Below are positions 25,701-35,616 of a DNA stretch of 35,616 nt, in pieces. Source of the DNA: Actinomycetes bacterium. Lineage in GTDB: Bacteria > Actinomycetota > Actinomycetes > Mycobacteriales > Pseudonocardiaceae. Numbering within the stretch: position 1 is the first letter of the stretch; each line of letters starts with the position of its first letter. Where the stretch lies: assembly GCA_021793175.1 (NCBI GenBank), contig JAJYTH010000006.1:1-35616 (forward strand), written 5' to 3'. The notes below the pieces were generated by a model. It had not been told where the DNA came from. It did not search any database and worked only from the letters and a program-made list of their open reading frames with translations. The position numbers and the translations under genes are program-made.

Positions 25701-26558
25701 GTAAGTGAGAGCGACAAACTACGCCGACGGGTCCGCAGTCTCATTCATTCGCGACCGGGCGCACAACGTGAGTTCGCCGCCGCGATCGGTCTGGATGAGT
25801 CCAAACTGTCCAAATCGCTCAGTGGCACCCGCCGGTTCTCGCCGTACGAACTCGTCCGCATCGCGGAGCACTCCGGCGTGACGGTGAACTGGCTACTCAA
25901 CGGACGGGACGACGCCAGGACCGTCGCCGCCGTTCCGGCTCCGACAGCGCGTTCCCGCAGCGCGCCGGTCGGAGAACCCCAGTCGGAGACTCGCAGGCGC
26001 ATCTTGGAGACTGCGTGGCGCCTCATCGCCCGCCGCGGTTACCACCACGTCCGCATCTCCGACATCGCCCGTGAGCTCGGTACCAGCAACGCGGCCATCC
26101 ACTACTACTTCCCCAGCAAGAACGACGTTCTGCTGGAGGCGTTGCGAAGTAACGCCAAGCTGGCCTTCGACCGCCAGGTCGCCGAGCTGCACACCATCGA
26201 CGACGCGCGGGAACGGCTCGTGCGGCTCGTCGAACTGCAACTTCCCACCACCGGCCTGCTCAGCGACGAGTGGTCGGTGTGGCTTCAGGTGTGGACGGAG
26301 AGCACGCTCAACCCCGCGATCCGCGAGCTGTACAACGACGCCTACGACCGCTGGTACCAGACCATCGCCATGACCATCCGAACCGGACAGAACCAGGGAG
26401 TGTTTCGTAAACAGGACGCCGACGAACTCGCCACGAGGTTGAGCGCACTCATCGACGGGCTCGGAATCCAGGTACTGACCGGGAAACGAGGCTGTTCGGT
26501 GGACCACATGCGAGCACACCTCAACGACTTCATCGAACGCAACATCGTCGAAGGGTGA
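25701..26558 (+). CDS. XRE-TetR fusion transcriptional regulator, start codon apparently lost
   Basis: A DNA-binding regulator with two recognition domains. Numbering from 25701: an XRE/Cro-type helix-turn-helix at about 12-65 ([18 protein letters not shown], then [20 protein letters not shown]), a linker, then a TetR helix-turn-helix at about 95-145 ([41 protein letters not shown]) and a TetR ligand domain to residue 285. The natural start should be at 25701, where VSESDKL begins 8 nt after a -10 element, but the codon is GTA rather than GTG. The only other in-frame start is TTG 25626, which lies upstream of the promoter. The frame is otherwise intact. The BKACE gene follows by 2 nt, so it probably once controlled this catabolic operon. 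Confidence 0.7.
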   Translation, partial: VSESDKLRRRVRSLIHSRPGAQREFAAAIGLDESKLSKSLSGTRRFSPYELVRIAEHSGVTVNWLLNGRDDARTVAAVPAPTARSRSAPVGEPQSETRRRILETAWRLIARRGYHHVRISDIARELGTSNAAIHYYFPSKNDVLLEALRSNAKLAFDRQVAELHTIDDARERLVRLVELQLPTTGLLSDEWSVWLQVWTESTLNPAIRELYNDAYDRWYQTIAMTIRTGQNQGVFRKQDADELATRLSALIDGLGIQVLTGKRGCSVDHMRAHLNDFIERNIVEG

Positions 26559-26560
26559 CC

Positions 26561-27449
26561 ATGAACAACGAAGTGATCATCACCTGTGCGCTGACCGGCG
26601 CGGGTGACACGGTGGGTAAGAGCGAGCACGTGCCCGTGACCCCGGAGCAGATCGCCGCCTCAGCGATCGAAGCAGCGAACGCCGGAGCGGCCGTGGTGCA
26701 CGTCCACGTCCGCGACGTCGAGACGGGACAGGGTTCCCGGGACGTCGCGCTGTACCGGGAAGTGTGCGCCGCGTTCGCGAGTCCGGAGTGGACGTCGTAC
26801 TCAACCTCACCGCCGGGATGGGCGGTGACCTCGTGCTCGACGAGGAGGACCCGCTCAAGCCCGTCGACGGCACCGACCTGGTGAACGCCCGGGACCGGCT
26901 GCCCCACGTCGAGGAATTACTCCCCGACATCTGCACACTCGACTGCGGCCCACTCAACTTCGGCGAGGGACACCAGCTCTACGTCTCGACCCCGGACATG
27001 CTTCGGATCGGGGCACGACGCGTCCAGGAGCTCGGCGTGAAACCGAAGCTGGAGATCTTCGACACCGGAAACCTCTGGTTCGCCACCAAGCTCGTCGAAG
27101 AAGGGCTGATCGACGCGCCGCCGTTGTTCCAGCTGTGCATGGGCATCCCGTACGGCGCTCCCCGAACCCGAAGCTGCTCCAGGTGATGGTCGACATGCTG
27201 CCCGACGGTGCACAGTGGGCGTCTTTCGCCATCGGACGTCACCAGCTGCCGTGGGTGGCCGAGTCCGTGTTGCGCGGCGGGCACGTCCGCGTGGGTCTGG
27301 AGGACAACCTCTACCTGTCCAAGGGAGTCAAGGCCACGAACGGCCAGCTGGTGGAGCGCGAGGTGCGCATCGTCGAGGACCTCGGTGCGACGGTGGCCGG
27401 TCCGGACGCGGCCCGTCGCATCCTCGGGTTGAAGGCGGCGACTCGGTAA
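26561..27449 (+). pseudogene. BKACE (DUF849, beta-keto acid cleavage enzyme) gene with two frameshifts
   Basis: Homology runs through three frames. Frame 1 from ATG 26561 contains the metal-site motif VVHVHVRD. A one-base loss near 26764-26766 (GTGGTG reduced to GTGTG) shifts to [35 protein letters not shown] and [10 protein letters not shown] second one-base loss near 27158 shifts to [14 protein letters not shown] and RVGLEDNLYLSKGVKA. Restoring both bases gives 296 aa, normal for BKACE enzymes, which use acetyl-CoA to cleave beta-keto acids such as 3-keto-5-aminohexanoate or dehydrocarnitine. The adjacent carnitine-dehydrogenase-like gene favours dehydrocarnitine. As read, translation stops after about 107 residues. 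Sequencing error is the alternative. Confidence 0.85.
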
Positions 27450-28347
27450 GCGCCGCGACGTCCCCGGAGAAGGTCACGACGATCGCGTGCATCGGCGCCG
27501 GTGTCATCGGCGGTGGCTGGGCCGCGCACTTCCTCGCACGCGGCTACACCATGCAGGCCTGGGACCCGGGTGACGGGGCGGCCGAGCGGCTGTCCCGGCT
27601 GGTGGAGTCCGCGTGGCCCGCGTTGACGGAACTGGGGTTGGCGGACGGCGCCTCTTCGGACAACCTCACCGTGGTCCCGACCCTGGCCGACGCTGTGGAC
27701 GGAGCCGGGTTCGTCCAGGAAAGCGCCCCGGAGTCCTTACCGGTGAAGCAGCGGCTGCTCGCCGACATCGACGCCGTCACCGCGCCCGGCGTGGTGATCG
27801 CATCGTCGACCTCGGGGTTCGCCATGACGGACATGCAGGTCGACGCGGCCACACCCGAACGACTCGTCGTGGGTCACCCGTTCAACCCGCCGTACCTCAT
27901 CCCGTTAGTGGAGGTCGTCGGCGGTGAGCGGACCGAACACTGGGCGGTCGACTGGGCGAGCGACTTCTACCGGCACGTTGGCAAGTCGGTCATCACCATG
28001 GACCGCGAGCTGACCGGGTTCATCGCCAACCGCCTTCAGGAGGCGTTGTGGCGGGAGGCCTGCACATGGTGGCGAGCGGCGAGGCGACGCCCGAGCAGAT
28101 CGACACCGCGATCACCGACGGTCCGGGCTTGCGCTGGCCGGTGCAAGGGCCCTGTCTGACGTTCCACCTCGCGGGCGGTGAGGGCGGCATGGCACACATG
28201 CTCGACCACTTCGGGCCCTCGTTGAAGGAACCCTGGACCCGACTCGACGCACCGGAGCTGACCCAGCGACTGCGCGACGACATGGTGGCCGGCTGCGAGT
28301 CCGAAGCGGCCGGACGGACTTTCGCCGACCTGGCGGCCGAGCGCGAC
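27446..28347 (+). pseudogene. L-carnitine dehydrogenase-like 3-hydroxyacyl-CoA dehydrogenase, disrupted
   Basis: The protein begins VSAATSPEKVTTIACIGAGV, with a Rossmann GAGVIGGG motif, a SSTSGF segment and VGHPFNPPYLIPLVEVVGG, as in L-carnitine dehydrogenases and related NAD-dependent 3-hydroxyacyl-CoA dehydrogenases. The first codon is GTA (27446-27448) where GTG overlapping the BKACE stop would be expected; a GGTGAGC to GGTAAGC change explains it. A one-base loss near 28062 moves the frame from LQEALWREA to LHMVASGEATPEQID. Homology ends at LAAERD near 28347, where the frame runs into an ABC ATPase tail. With no start, a frameshift and a missing C-terminus it should be inactive. Confidence 0.82.
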
Positions 28348-28680
28348 CAGCTCAGCGGCGGGGAACGGCAACGCGCCGCCACCGCTCGCGCACTGGTCAC
28401 CACACCGGATGTCCTGCTGTGCGACGAGGTGACCTCCGCCCTCGACGTGTCGGTGCAGGCGTCGATCATCGATCTGCTGCGCTCGCTGCGCGAAGAACTG
28501 GGCACGGCGATGTTGTTCGTCACCCACAACATCGCTCTCGCCCGACACATCGCCGACCACATCGCGGTGCTCCGAGACGGACACATCGTGGAGGCCGGAA
28601 CGGTCAAGGAGGTCCTCACCACTGCCCAACACTCGTACACCCGCGATCTGCTCGCCAACACACCGAGGATGACGTCATGA
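28348..28680 (+). pseudogene. C-terminal fragment of an oligopeptide-type ABC ATPase (DppD/OppD/DppF-like), fused in frame
   Basis: The fragment begins exactly at the ABC signature, QLSGGERQRAATARAL, and continues through Walker B VLLCDEVTSALDVSVQ, the switch His in FVTHNIALARHIAD and the family tail HSYTRDLLANTPRM. Walker A and everything before the signature are missing, so it cannot be a working ATPase. It continues the shifted frame of the dehydrogenase without a stop, which points to a deletion whose ends met in frame. The rest of a dipeptide/oligopeptide-type importer presumably occupied the deleted DNA. Its stop overlaps the start of the serine hydrolase (ATGA, 28677-28680). Confidence 0.82.
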
Positions 28681-29779
28681 ACACGAGTCGCGGAACGGTT
28701 CGTCGAGGATTCGAGGAGGTCCGCGACGTCTTCGACGACATCGTCGCCGACATCCGGGCGGGGGCCGCCTTCGCGGTGGTGCGACGTGGCGAGACGGTGG
28801 TGGATCTGTGGGGCAGACTCGCCGATCCCACTTCCGGGCGGCCGTGGTCGTCGAACACGGTCTGTGTGCTGTTCTCCGGGACCAAGGAACTCACCGCCGC
28901 GGTCGCGGCCGAGTGTGCGTCCGAATTGGACACCGATACTCCAGTGCAGAAATACTGGCCAGAGTTCCGCCGTGCCGACATACGCGTGTCACACGTCCTG
29001 TCACACACAGCAGGACTGCCCTATGTGGACGCTGAACACAACTTCATGGACCCGAAGCAGCGAAAGAAATCCTGGCGAATCAGGAACCACTGTGGACACC
29101 CGGAACCCGCGTCGCCTATCACGCGCTCACCTACGGTTACCTAGTCGAAGCACTCGTCCGCCGCGCCACCGGCTACTCGGTCGCTACCCACCTGCGTGAG
29201 TCGTTCGCCCAGCCACACGGGCTCGACCTGTATCTTGGCACACCGCCCGAGGTCGATCCCCGCGTCGCACGCCTGGTGCGTGCACCCGACTACCGCATCA
29301 GCACGTTCCTACAGGACGAGGAACGTCGAAAGATCGTCGACCGGATGTACGGTGCGCTGCTGGGCTCGGACGAGGTGATCAACTCTGAGCGGTATCGGCG
29401 TGCGGAGCTCGCGGCCGGAAGTGGCGTGGGATCGGCGCGTGCCATGGCCACGTTCTACGACCTGCTCGCCGGAGGCTCACTGATGCCGCGCTCGGCACTG
29501 CGACGCGCCACACGCACGTGGGCCGAGGGCATCGACGCCATCAACGATCGACCCGTGCACTTCGGGCTCGGCTTCGAGCTGCCCGACCCGATCGGGACGT
29601 ATGGCCCCGCACAGGTCACCTTCGGGCATTCCGGGGCGTGCAGAGGACGGCACGGCGCCTGGCCGGAGGCCGAGGTGGGCTTTTCGTTCCTGCCCGCCGA
29701 ACTGCGGCCCGAGGACACGGACGACCGCGCGAACCGACTCCTCGACGCGCTGCATGCTTGTCTGGCGCGTCTATCCTGA
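28677..29779 (+). pseudogene. serine hydrolase (beta-lactamase/EstB family) with one frameshift
   Basis: ATG 28677 overlaps the preceding stop. The frame carries the S67-x-x-K70 catalytic motif in LFSGTKELTAA and SHVLSHTAGLPYVDAEHNF, then fails. A one-base loss at about 29053 (ATGGACCC before GAAGCAGCG) restores homology in another frame: EPLWTPGTRVAYHALTYGYL, with the second-motif Tyr, through HFGLGFELPDP and TFGHSGA. Corrected length is 367 aa, normal for class C beta-lactamase-like esterases, which hydrolyse esters or amides rather than antibiotics. As read the product ends near residue 156, before most of the active-site cleft. Same-strand neighbours are also disrupted. Confidence 0.84.
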
Positions 29780-29791
29780 CCGCCGCTGTAC

Positions 29792-29851
29792 GCGTGAACT
29801 GCGAACACATGTACGCAGAATGCGGACACGGTGACGCAGAATGCGGACACG
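29792..29851. repeat. 21-bp-period tandem repeat, intergenic
   Basis: ACGCAGAATGCGGACACG occurs at 29813-29830 and again at 29834-29851, a perfect 18-bp match with a 21-bp period. A decayed third unit sits directly before it (29792-29812), sharing the TGCGAACAC core. It lies immediately after the disrupted serine hydrolase and runs into the terminator stem. No coding role; it could be a member of a dispersed intergenic repeat family. Confidence 0.75.
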
Positions 29852-29885
29852 CCGGTGGGGAAGCCCCACCGGCGTGTTTGTTGTT
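29848..29885 (+). terminator. strong intrinsic terminator
   Basis: Perfect 13-bp arms CACGCCGGTGGGG (29848-29860) and CCCCACCGGCGTG (29864-29876) with an AAG loop, followed by TTTGTTGTT (29877-29885). The T tract serves plus-strand transcription from the decayed island. The same hairpin lies 11 bp beyond the stop of the convergent suf operon and may also help end it. Confidence 0.85.
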
Positions 29886-29895
29886 CGGAGCAGGA

Positions 29896-30300
29896 TCAGA
29901 CGGTGAAGCCCAGCGCCCTCAGCTGCTCACGGCCTTCTTCGGTGATCTTCTCCGGGCCCCACGGCGGCATCCAGACCCAGTTGATCCGGTAATCCTTCAC
30001 CACGCCGTTCGCCCCGGTCAGCACCGACGCCGTCTGGTCCTCGATGACGTCGGTCAACGGGCACGCAGCCGACGTCAACGTCATGTCGATGGTGGCCGTG
30101 TTCTCCTCGTCCACGCGGATGTCGTAGACGAGCCCGAGGTCGACGATGTTGACCCCGAGCTCGGGGTCCACGACGTCCCGCATGGCCTCCTCAACGTCCT
30201 CGATCTTGGCCACGTCACCGTTCGGGGCGGGCTGCGCCTGCTCCGGCAGGTCCGCCGCCGTACGTCCCTCACGGTGCTCGGGCATCTCGGTTTCGGTCAT
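29896..30300 (-). CDS. sufT: SufT-like metal-sulfur cluster assembly factor (DUF59/MIP18)
   Basis: A 134-aa protein that helps deliver Fe-S clusters to client proteins. After an acidic, disordered N-terminus of about 30 residues comes the MIP18/DUF59 core: VVDPELGVNIVDLGLVYDI with D45-P46-E47, and LTSAACPLTDVIEDQ with the conserved C80. The C-terminal part, INWVWMPPWGPEKI and LRALGF, is typical of the stand-alone actinobacterial form. Its start overlaps the sufU stop by 4 bp, and it is the last gene of the operon. Family assignment is certain; its precise role in bacteria is less settled than for SufBCD. Confidence 0.9.
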   Translation of the reverse strand: MTETEMPEHREGRTAADLPEQAQPAPNGDVAKIEDVEEAMRDVVDPELGVNIVDLGLVYDIRVDEENTATIDMTLTSAACPLTDVIEDQTASVLTGANGVVKDYRINWVWMPPWGPEKITEEGREQLRALGFTV

Positions 30301-30748
30301 GGTGATGTCACCTCACTGGTCGACGTCCTGCCCACAGCGTCCTTGAAAGCCATCCAGCCGAGCAAGGCGCATTTCACTCGAGCGGGGTACTTCGCCACGC
30401 CGACGAACGCGATACCGTCCTCCAGCACGTCCTCGTCGGGCTCGGCCTCACCGCGGCTCTGCATCAGCTCGGTGAACGCATCGAGCTTCGCCAGTGCCTC
30501 CTTAAGCGAACGTCCGATCACAAGATCCGTCAACACCGAGGTCGACGCCTGGCTGATCGAACAACCTTGCCCTTCGTATGACACGTCGGCGACGGTGTCG
30601 CCGTCGAGTCGGACCCGCAGGGTCACCTCGTCCCCACAGGTGGGGTTCACCTGGAAGGACTCGGCGTCGTACGGCTCCCGCAGTCCACGGGCGTGCGGAT
30701 TCTTGTAGTGGTCCAGGATGACTTCCTGGTACATGGATTCCAGATCCA

Positions 30749-30749
<1 letters not shown>
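30297..30749 (-). CDS. sufU: SufU, zinc-dependent sulfurtransferase/scaffold
   Basis: A 150-aa IscU-like protein that accepts sulfur from SufS. Zinc ligands C38 and D40 (NPTCGDEV), C63 (YEGQGCSIS) and C127 (ARVKCALLGW) are all present. An insertion of about 18 residues between the second and third cysteines (GRSLKEALAKLDAFTEL region) marks SufU rather than IscU. Length is normal. The start ATG shares one base with the sufS stop, and the stop overlaps the sufT start, so sufS, sufU and sufT are translationally coupled. In Gram-positive bacteria, SufU activates SufS through zinc-ligand exchange. Confidence 0.94.
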
Positions 30750-32844
<2,095 letters not shown>

Positions 32845-32887
32845 GCCTCTTCGTTTCTTTCGTCAGTATCGGGAAGCTTCGGTTAGG

Positions 32888-34063
32888 TCAGGCGCCGATC
32901 GCCTGCAGTTCGTCCTCGATCGCGGCTTCGAGCCGTTCACGCATCTCGGGGATATCGATCTTCATGAGGACCTCGTAGAAGAAGCCGCGCACGACCAGCC
33001 TGCGCGCCTCCTCCTCCTCGATTCCCCGGGACTGCAGGTAGAACAGCTGCTCGTCGTCGAACCTTCCCGTCGTGCTGGCGTGCCCCGCCTTGGCGATCTC
33101 ACCTGTCTCGATCTCCAGGTTCGGCACCGAGTCGGCGCGCGCCCCGTCGGTGAGTACCAGGTTGCGGTTGAGCTCGAACGTCTCGGTGCCCTCCGCGGCC
33201 GCCCGGATCAGCACGTCACCGATCCAGACCGTGCGCGCGTCGTCGCCCTGCAGCGCGCCCTTGTAGAGCACATTGGACGAGCAGTGGGGCACCGCGTGGT
33301 CCACGAACAGGCGGTGTTCCTGGTGCTGCCCCGCGTCGGCGAAGTACAGCCCGAGCATCTCGACGTCCCCGCCGGGACCAGCGAAAGTGGCCGTCGGGCT
33401 CACTCGCACCAGGCCACCGCTGAGGGTGACGACGATGTGCTTGAGGCGCGCGTCCCGGCCCAGACGCAGGTGCTGTTCGGAGACGTGTACCGCGTCGTCC
33501 GCCCAGTCCTGCACGCTCACCACGGTGAGCTGTGCGCCGTCACCGATGACGAACTCGACGTTGTCGGCGTAGGTGCCGGAACCGACGTGGTCGAGCACGA
33601 TCGCCGCTTCGGCGAACGGCTCCGCCCGGACCTGCAGGTGCCCGTAGGCCGTCTTGCCCTCGCCGGGACCGTTCACCCGCACCACCGAGTGCTTGGAGGC
33701 CTTGGTGTTCTTGGGCACGGTCACCACGGTCGCCGCCTCGAACGAGGAGTACGCCTGCGCCGCGATCCGGTCGCTGGGAACACCCGCCTCACCGAGTCGC
33801 GCGTCGTCCCGCCCGACCGTCTCCACCTTGACCTCGGGCGCGGTCTCGGCATCGATCTTGGCTTCGCCCGTGGCGGACGCGGTGCCGTCGTGCAGCCCGC
33901 GCAACCGCTTGAGCGGGGTGAACCGCCAGTTCTCTTCCCGTCCGCTGGGGACCTCGAAGGCCTGGACGTCGTAAGAGGTGAACCGTTCACCACGGCTCAG
34001 GGCCGGCACCACCGCTTCCGCTGCGGCCGCGGTGGCGCCAGCATTGTTCTCGGCCACTGTCAT
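32888..34063 (-). CDS. sufD: Fe-S cluster assembly protein SufD
   Basis: A 391-aa beta-helix scaffold protein that pairs with SufB and SufC. The N-terminus includes REENWRFTPLKRLRGL, typical of SufD. The right-handed beta-helix core follows at about 150-330, with HHIVVTLSGGLVRV-like strands and HLFVDH-type segments (EHRLFVDHAVPHCSSNVLYKG). The C-terminal helical domain contains TTGRFDDEQLFYLQSRGI. ATG 34063 lies 1 nt after the sufB stop, so the two are almost certainly translated together. Length is normal. No disruption was seen. Confidence 0.94.
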   Translation of the reverse strand: MTVAENNAGATAAAAEAVVPALSRGERFTSYDVQAFEVPSGREENWRFTPLKRLRGLHDGTASATGEAKIDAETAPEVKVETVGRDDARLGEAGVPSDRIAAQAYSSFEAATVVTVPKNTKASKHSVVRVNGPGEGKTAYGHLQVRAEPFAEAAIVLDHVGSGTYADNVEFVIGDGAQLTVVSVQDWADDAVHVSEQHLRLGRDARLKHIVVTLSGGLVRVSPTATFAGPGGDVEMLGLYFADAGQHQEHRLFVDHAVPHCSSNVLYKGALQGDDARTVWIGDVLIRAAAEGTETFELNRNLVLTDGARADSVPNLEIETGEIAKAGHASTTGRFDDEQLFYLQSRGIEEEEARRLVVRGFFYEVLMKIDIPEMRERLEAAIEDELQAIGA

Positions 34064-34064
34064 C

Positions 34065-35513
34065 TCAGCCGACGCTTCCTTCCATCTGCAGTTCGATCAG
34101 GCGGTTCAGTTCGAGCGCGTATTCCATCGGCAGCTCCCGCGCGATGGGCTCGACGAAGCCGCGCACCACCATGGCCATGGCCTCTTCCTCACTGAGGCCT
34201 CGCGACATCAGGTAGAAGAGCTGGTCCTCGCTGACCTTGGACACCGTGGCCTCGTGGCCCATGGACACGTCGTCGTTACGGATGTCCACATAGGGGTAGG
34301 TGTCCGAACGCGAGATCGTGTCCACCAGCAGCGCGTCGCACTCCACGTTGGACTTGGAGTTGTGCGCCCGCTTGGCGACCCGCACCAGACCGCGGTACGA
34401 GGTACGGCCACCGCCGCGCGCGACCGACTTGGACACGATGGTCGACGACGTGTTCGGCGCCAAGTGCTCCATCTTCGCACCCGCGTCCTGGTGCTGGCCC
34501 TCACCGGCGAACGCGACCGAGAGCACTTCGCCCTTGGCGTGCTCGCCCATGAGGAACACCGACGGGTACTTCATCGTCACCTTGGAGCCGATGTTGCCGT
34601 CGATCCACTCCATGGTGGCGCCCTCTTCGGCCTTGGCGCGCTTGGTCACCAGGTTGTAGACGTTGTTCGACCAGTTCTGGATCGTCGTGTAGCGGCAGCG
34701 GCCGCCCTTCTTCACGATGATCTCGACCACGGCCGAGTGCAGCGAGTCCGACTTGTAGATCGGCGCGGTGCAGCCCTCGACGTAGTGCACGTAGGCACCC
34801 TCGTCGACGATGATCAGTGTCCGCTCGAACTGGCCCATGTTCTCGGTGTTGATCCGGAAGTAGGCCTGCAGCGGGATGTCGACGTGCACACCCGGCGGTA
34901 CGTAGATGAACGACCCACCGGACCACACGGCCGTGTTCAGCGCGGAGAACTTGTTGTCACCCGCGGGGATGACGGAGCCGAAGTACTCCTTGAACAGCTC
35001 CGGGTGCTCCTTGAGGCCGGTGTCGGTGTCCAGGAAGATGACACCCTGCTTCTCGAGGTCCTCGCGGATCTGGTGGTAGACGACCTCGGACTCGTACTGC
35101 GCGGCCACACCGGCGATGAGGCGCTGCTTCTCCGCCTCGGGGATGCCGAGCTTGTCGTAGGTGTTCTTGATGTCCGGCGGAAGCTCGTCCCAGCTCGTGG
35201 CCTGCTTCTCGGTGGAGCGCACGAAGTACTTGATCTTGTCGAAGTCGATGCCCGTGAGGTCGGCGCCCCAGTTCGGCATCGGCTTGCGCTCGAACAGCTT
35301 GAGCGCCTTCAGGCGCGTTTCGAGCATCCAGTCCGGTTCGGACTTCTTGTCGGAGATGTCGCGGACGACCTCTTCGTTCAGTCCTCGACGAGCGCTCGCC
35401 CCCGCGGGGTCGGGGTCGGCCCAGCCGAACGCATAGTTGCCCAGGGACTCAATGGTCTCTTCCTGGCTCAACGGCTCGGTGGTGGGATTGCGCTGCTCGG
35501 CAGCGGCAGTCAT
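34065..35513 (-). CDS. sufB: Fe-S cluster assembly protein SufB
   Basis: A 482-aa scaffold on which the Fe-S cluster is built with SufC and SufD. Diagnostic blocks include [19 protein letters not shown] near the N-terminus, [58 protein letters not shown] and [20 protein letters not shown]. The C-terminal helical domain has [19 protein letters not shown]. The sequence is continuous; unlike the mycobacterial gene it holds no intein. ATG 35513 follows GGAGGG about 8 nt upstream. It is the first gene of the operon inside the window; the regulator gene sufR usually lies just upstream, which would be outside. Confidence 0.96.
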   Translation of the reverse strand: MTAAAEQRNPTTEPLSQEETIESLGNYAFGWADPDPAGASARRGLNEEVVRDISDKKSEPDWMLETRLKALKLFERKPMPNWGADLTGIDFDKIKYFVRSTEKQATSWDELPPDIKNTYDKLGIPEAEKQRLIAGVAAQYESEVVYHQIREDLEKQGVIFLDTDTGLKEHPELFKEYFGSVIPAGDNKFSALNTAVWSGGSFIYVPPGVHVDIPLQAYFRINTENMGQFERTLIIVDEGAYVHYVEGCTAPIYKSDSLHSAVVEIIVKKGGRCRYTTIQNWSNNVYNLVTKRAKAEEGATMEWIDGNIGSKVTMKYPSVFLMGEHAKGEVLSVAFAGEGQHQDAGAKMEHLAPNTSSTIVSKSVARGGGRTSYRGLVRVAKRAHNSKSNVECDALLVDTISRSDTYPYVDIRNDDVSMGHEATVSKVSEDQLFYLMSRGLSEEEAMAMVVRGFVEPIARELPMEYALELNRLIELQMEGSVG

Positions 35514-35534
35514 GCGGATGTCCCTCCGTTCGAG

Positions 35535-35567
35535 GTTGCACTGTCAACGTCCACGTTCTGCAACGTG
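35535..35567 (-). promoter_or_regulatory. inverted repeat upstream of sufB, candidate SufR operator
   Basis: A perfect inverted repeat CACGTT-CTGC-AACGTG (35552-35567) sits 39 bp upstream of the sufB start. A second, wider symmetry, GTTGCA (35535-35540) with TGCAAC (35559-35564), overlaps it. suf operons of actinobacteria are repressed by the Fe-S protein SufR, so this is a candidate operator. The match is by position and symmetry only. Confidence 0.4.
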
Positions 35568-35616
35568 TGCTGACGTCTCCCTTCGCTACCCACCGGCTCG
35601 GCGGGTACGTGCGTGG

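Noticed and set aside
25115-25744. Minus-strand frame with a flavodoxin-like patch (VVMFASPVFLGEAPSVL)
   Set aside because: Similarity is limited to one short segment, the rest has no protein-like character, and no start with a ribosome site exists. It could be a remnant, but that cannot be supported.
34065-35513. Possible SufB intein, as in mycobacteria
   Set aside because: The SufB sequence is continuous at 482 residues, with no insertion between conserved blocks.
35542-35547. Consensus TTGACA on the minus strand upstream of sufB as a -35 element
   Set aside because: The matching -10 position falls on the ribosome site next to the start codon and has no -10-like sequence.

Overview
This is a high-GC actinobacterial chromosome segment, most likely from a Pseudonocardiales actinomycete (Saccharomonospora- or Amycolatopsis-like). 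The evidence for that is pervasive GC-ending codons, frequent GTG starts and ATGA gene overlaps, several leaderless-type promoters (TANNNT 6-8 nt before the start codon), actinobacterial families (TIGR03084, acVLRF1, the 69-aa HTH protein next to an ABC-F ATPase) and an intein-free sufBDCSUT operon. The genus is an inference. No rRNA, tRNA, CRISPR array, transposase or phage gene was seen.

Layout. 1-4157: catabolic genes, namely an AtuA/DUF1446 protein and a TIGR03084 protein on the minus strand, divergent from a translationally coupled enoyl-CoA hydratase/isomerase and an acetoacetate-decarboxylase-like protein. 4376-8446: lysS, then a divergent pair of an AraC-type regulator and a Baeyer-Villiger-type flavin monooxygenase. 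8499-12178: a class I ribonucleotide reductase operon behind two NrdR-box-like palindromes 32 bp apart. Its small subunit has Phe where the radical Tyr should be and otherwise carries the Chlamydia-like class Ic (Mn/Fe) signature. 12558-14907: a PAS-GGDEF-EAL protein with both catalytic signatures degenerate, followed by a PrxQ/Bcp peroxiredoxin. 14973-20364: a LytR-CpsA-Psr ligase, an alpha/beta hydrolase coupled to an ABC exporter, and a polytopic GT-C-like membrane protein. 20351-25046: translation- and nucleotide-related genes, all on the minus strand: a small HTH protein, an ABC-F ATPase, an acVLRF1 peptidyl-tRNA hydrolase and a dGTPase.

25664-29885 is a decaying catabolic island. An XRE-TetR fusion regulator has lost its start codon (GTG to GTA). 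It is followed by a BKACE gene with two frameshifts, a carnitine-dehydrogenase-like gene with a lost start and a frameshift whose 3' end is fused in frame to the tail of an oligopeptide-type ABC ATPase, and a serine hydrolase with one frameshift. All four frameshifts read as single-base losses; none was seen elsewhere in the window. The island ends in a tandem repeat and a strong terminator.

29896-35513: the complete suf operon for Fe-S cluster assembly, transcribed leftward as sufB-sufD-sufC-sufS-sufU-sufT, with a palindrome upstream of sufB.

The most interesting items are the class Ic RNR with its NrdR boxes and eroded ATP cone, the ABC-F/acVLRF1 neighbourhood, and the decaying island with two GTG-to-GTA start-codon losses and a chimeric junction.
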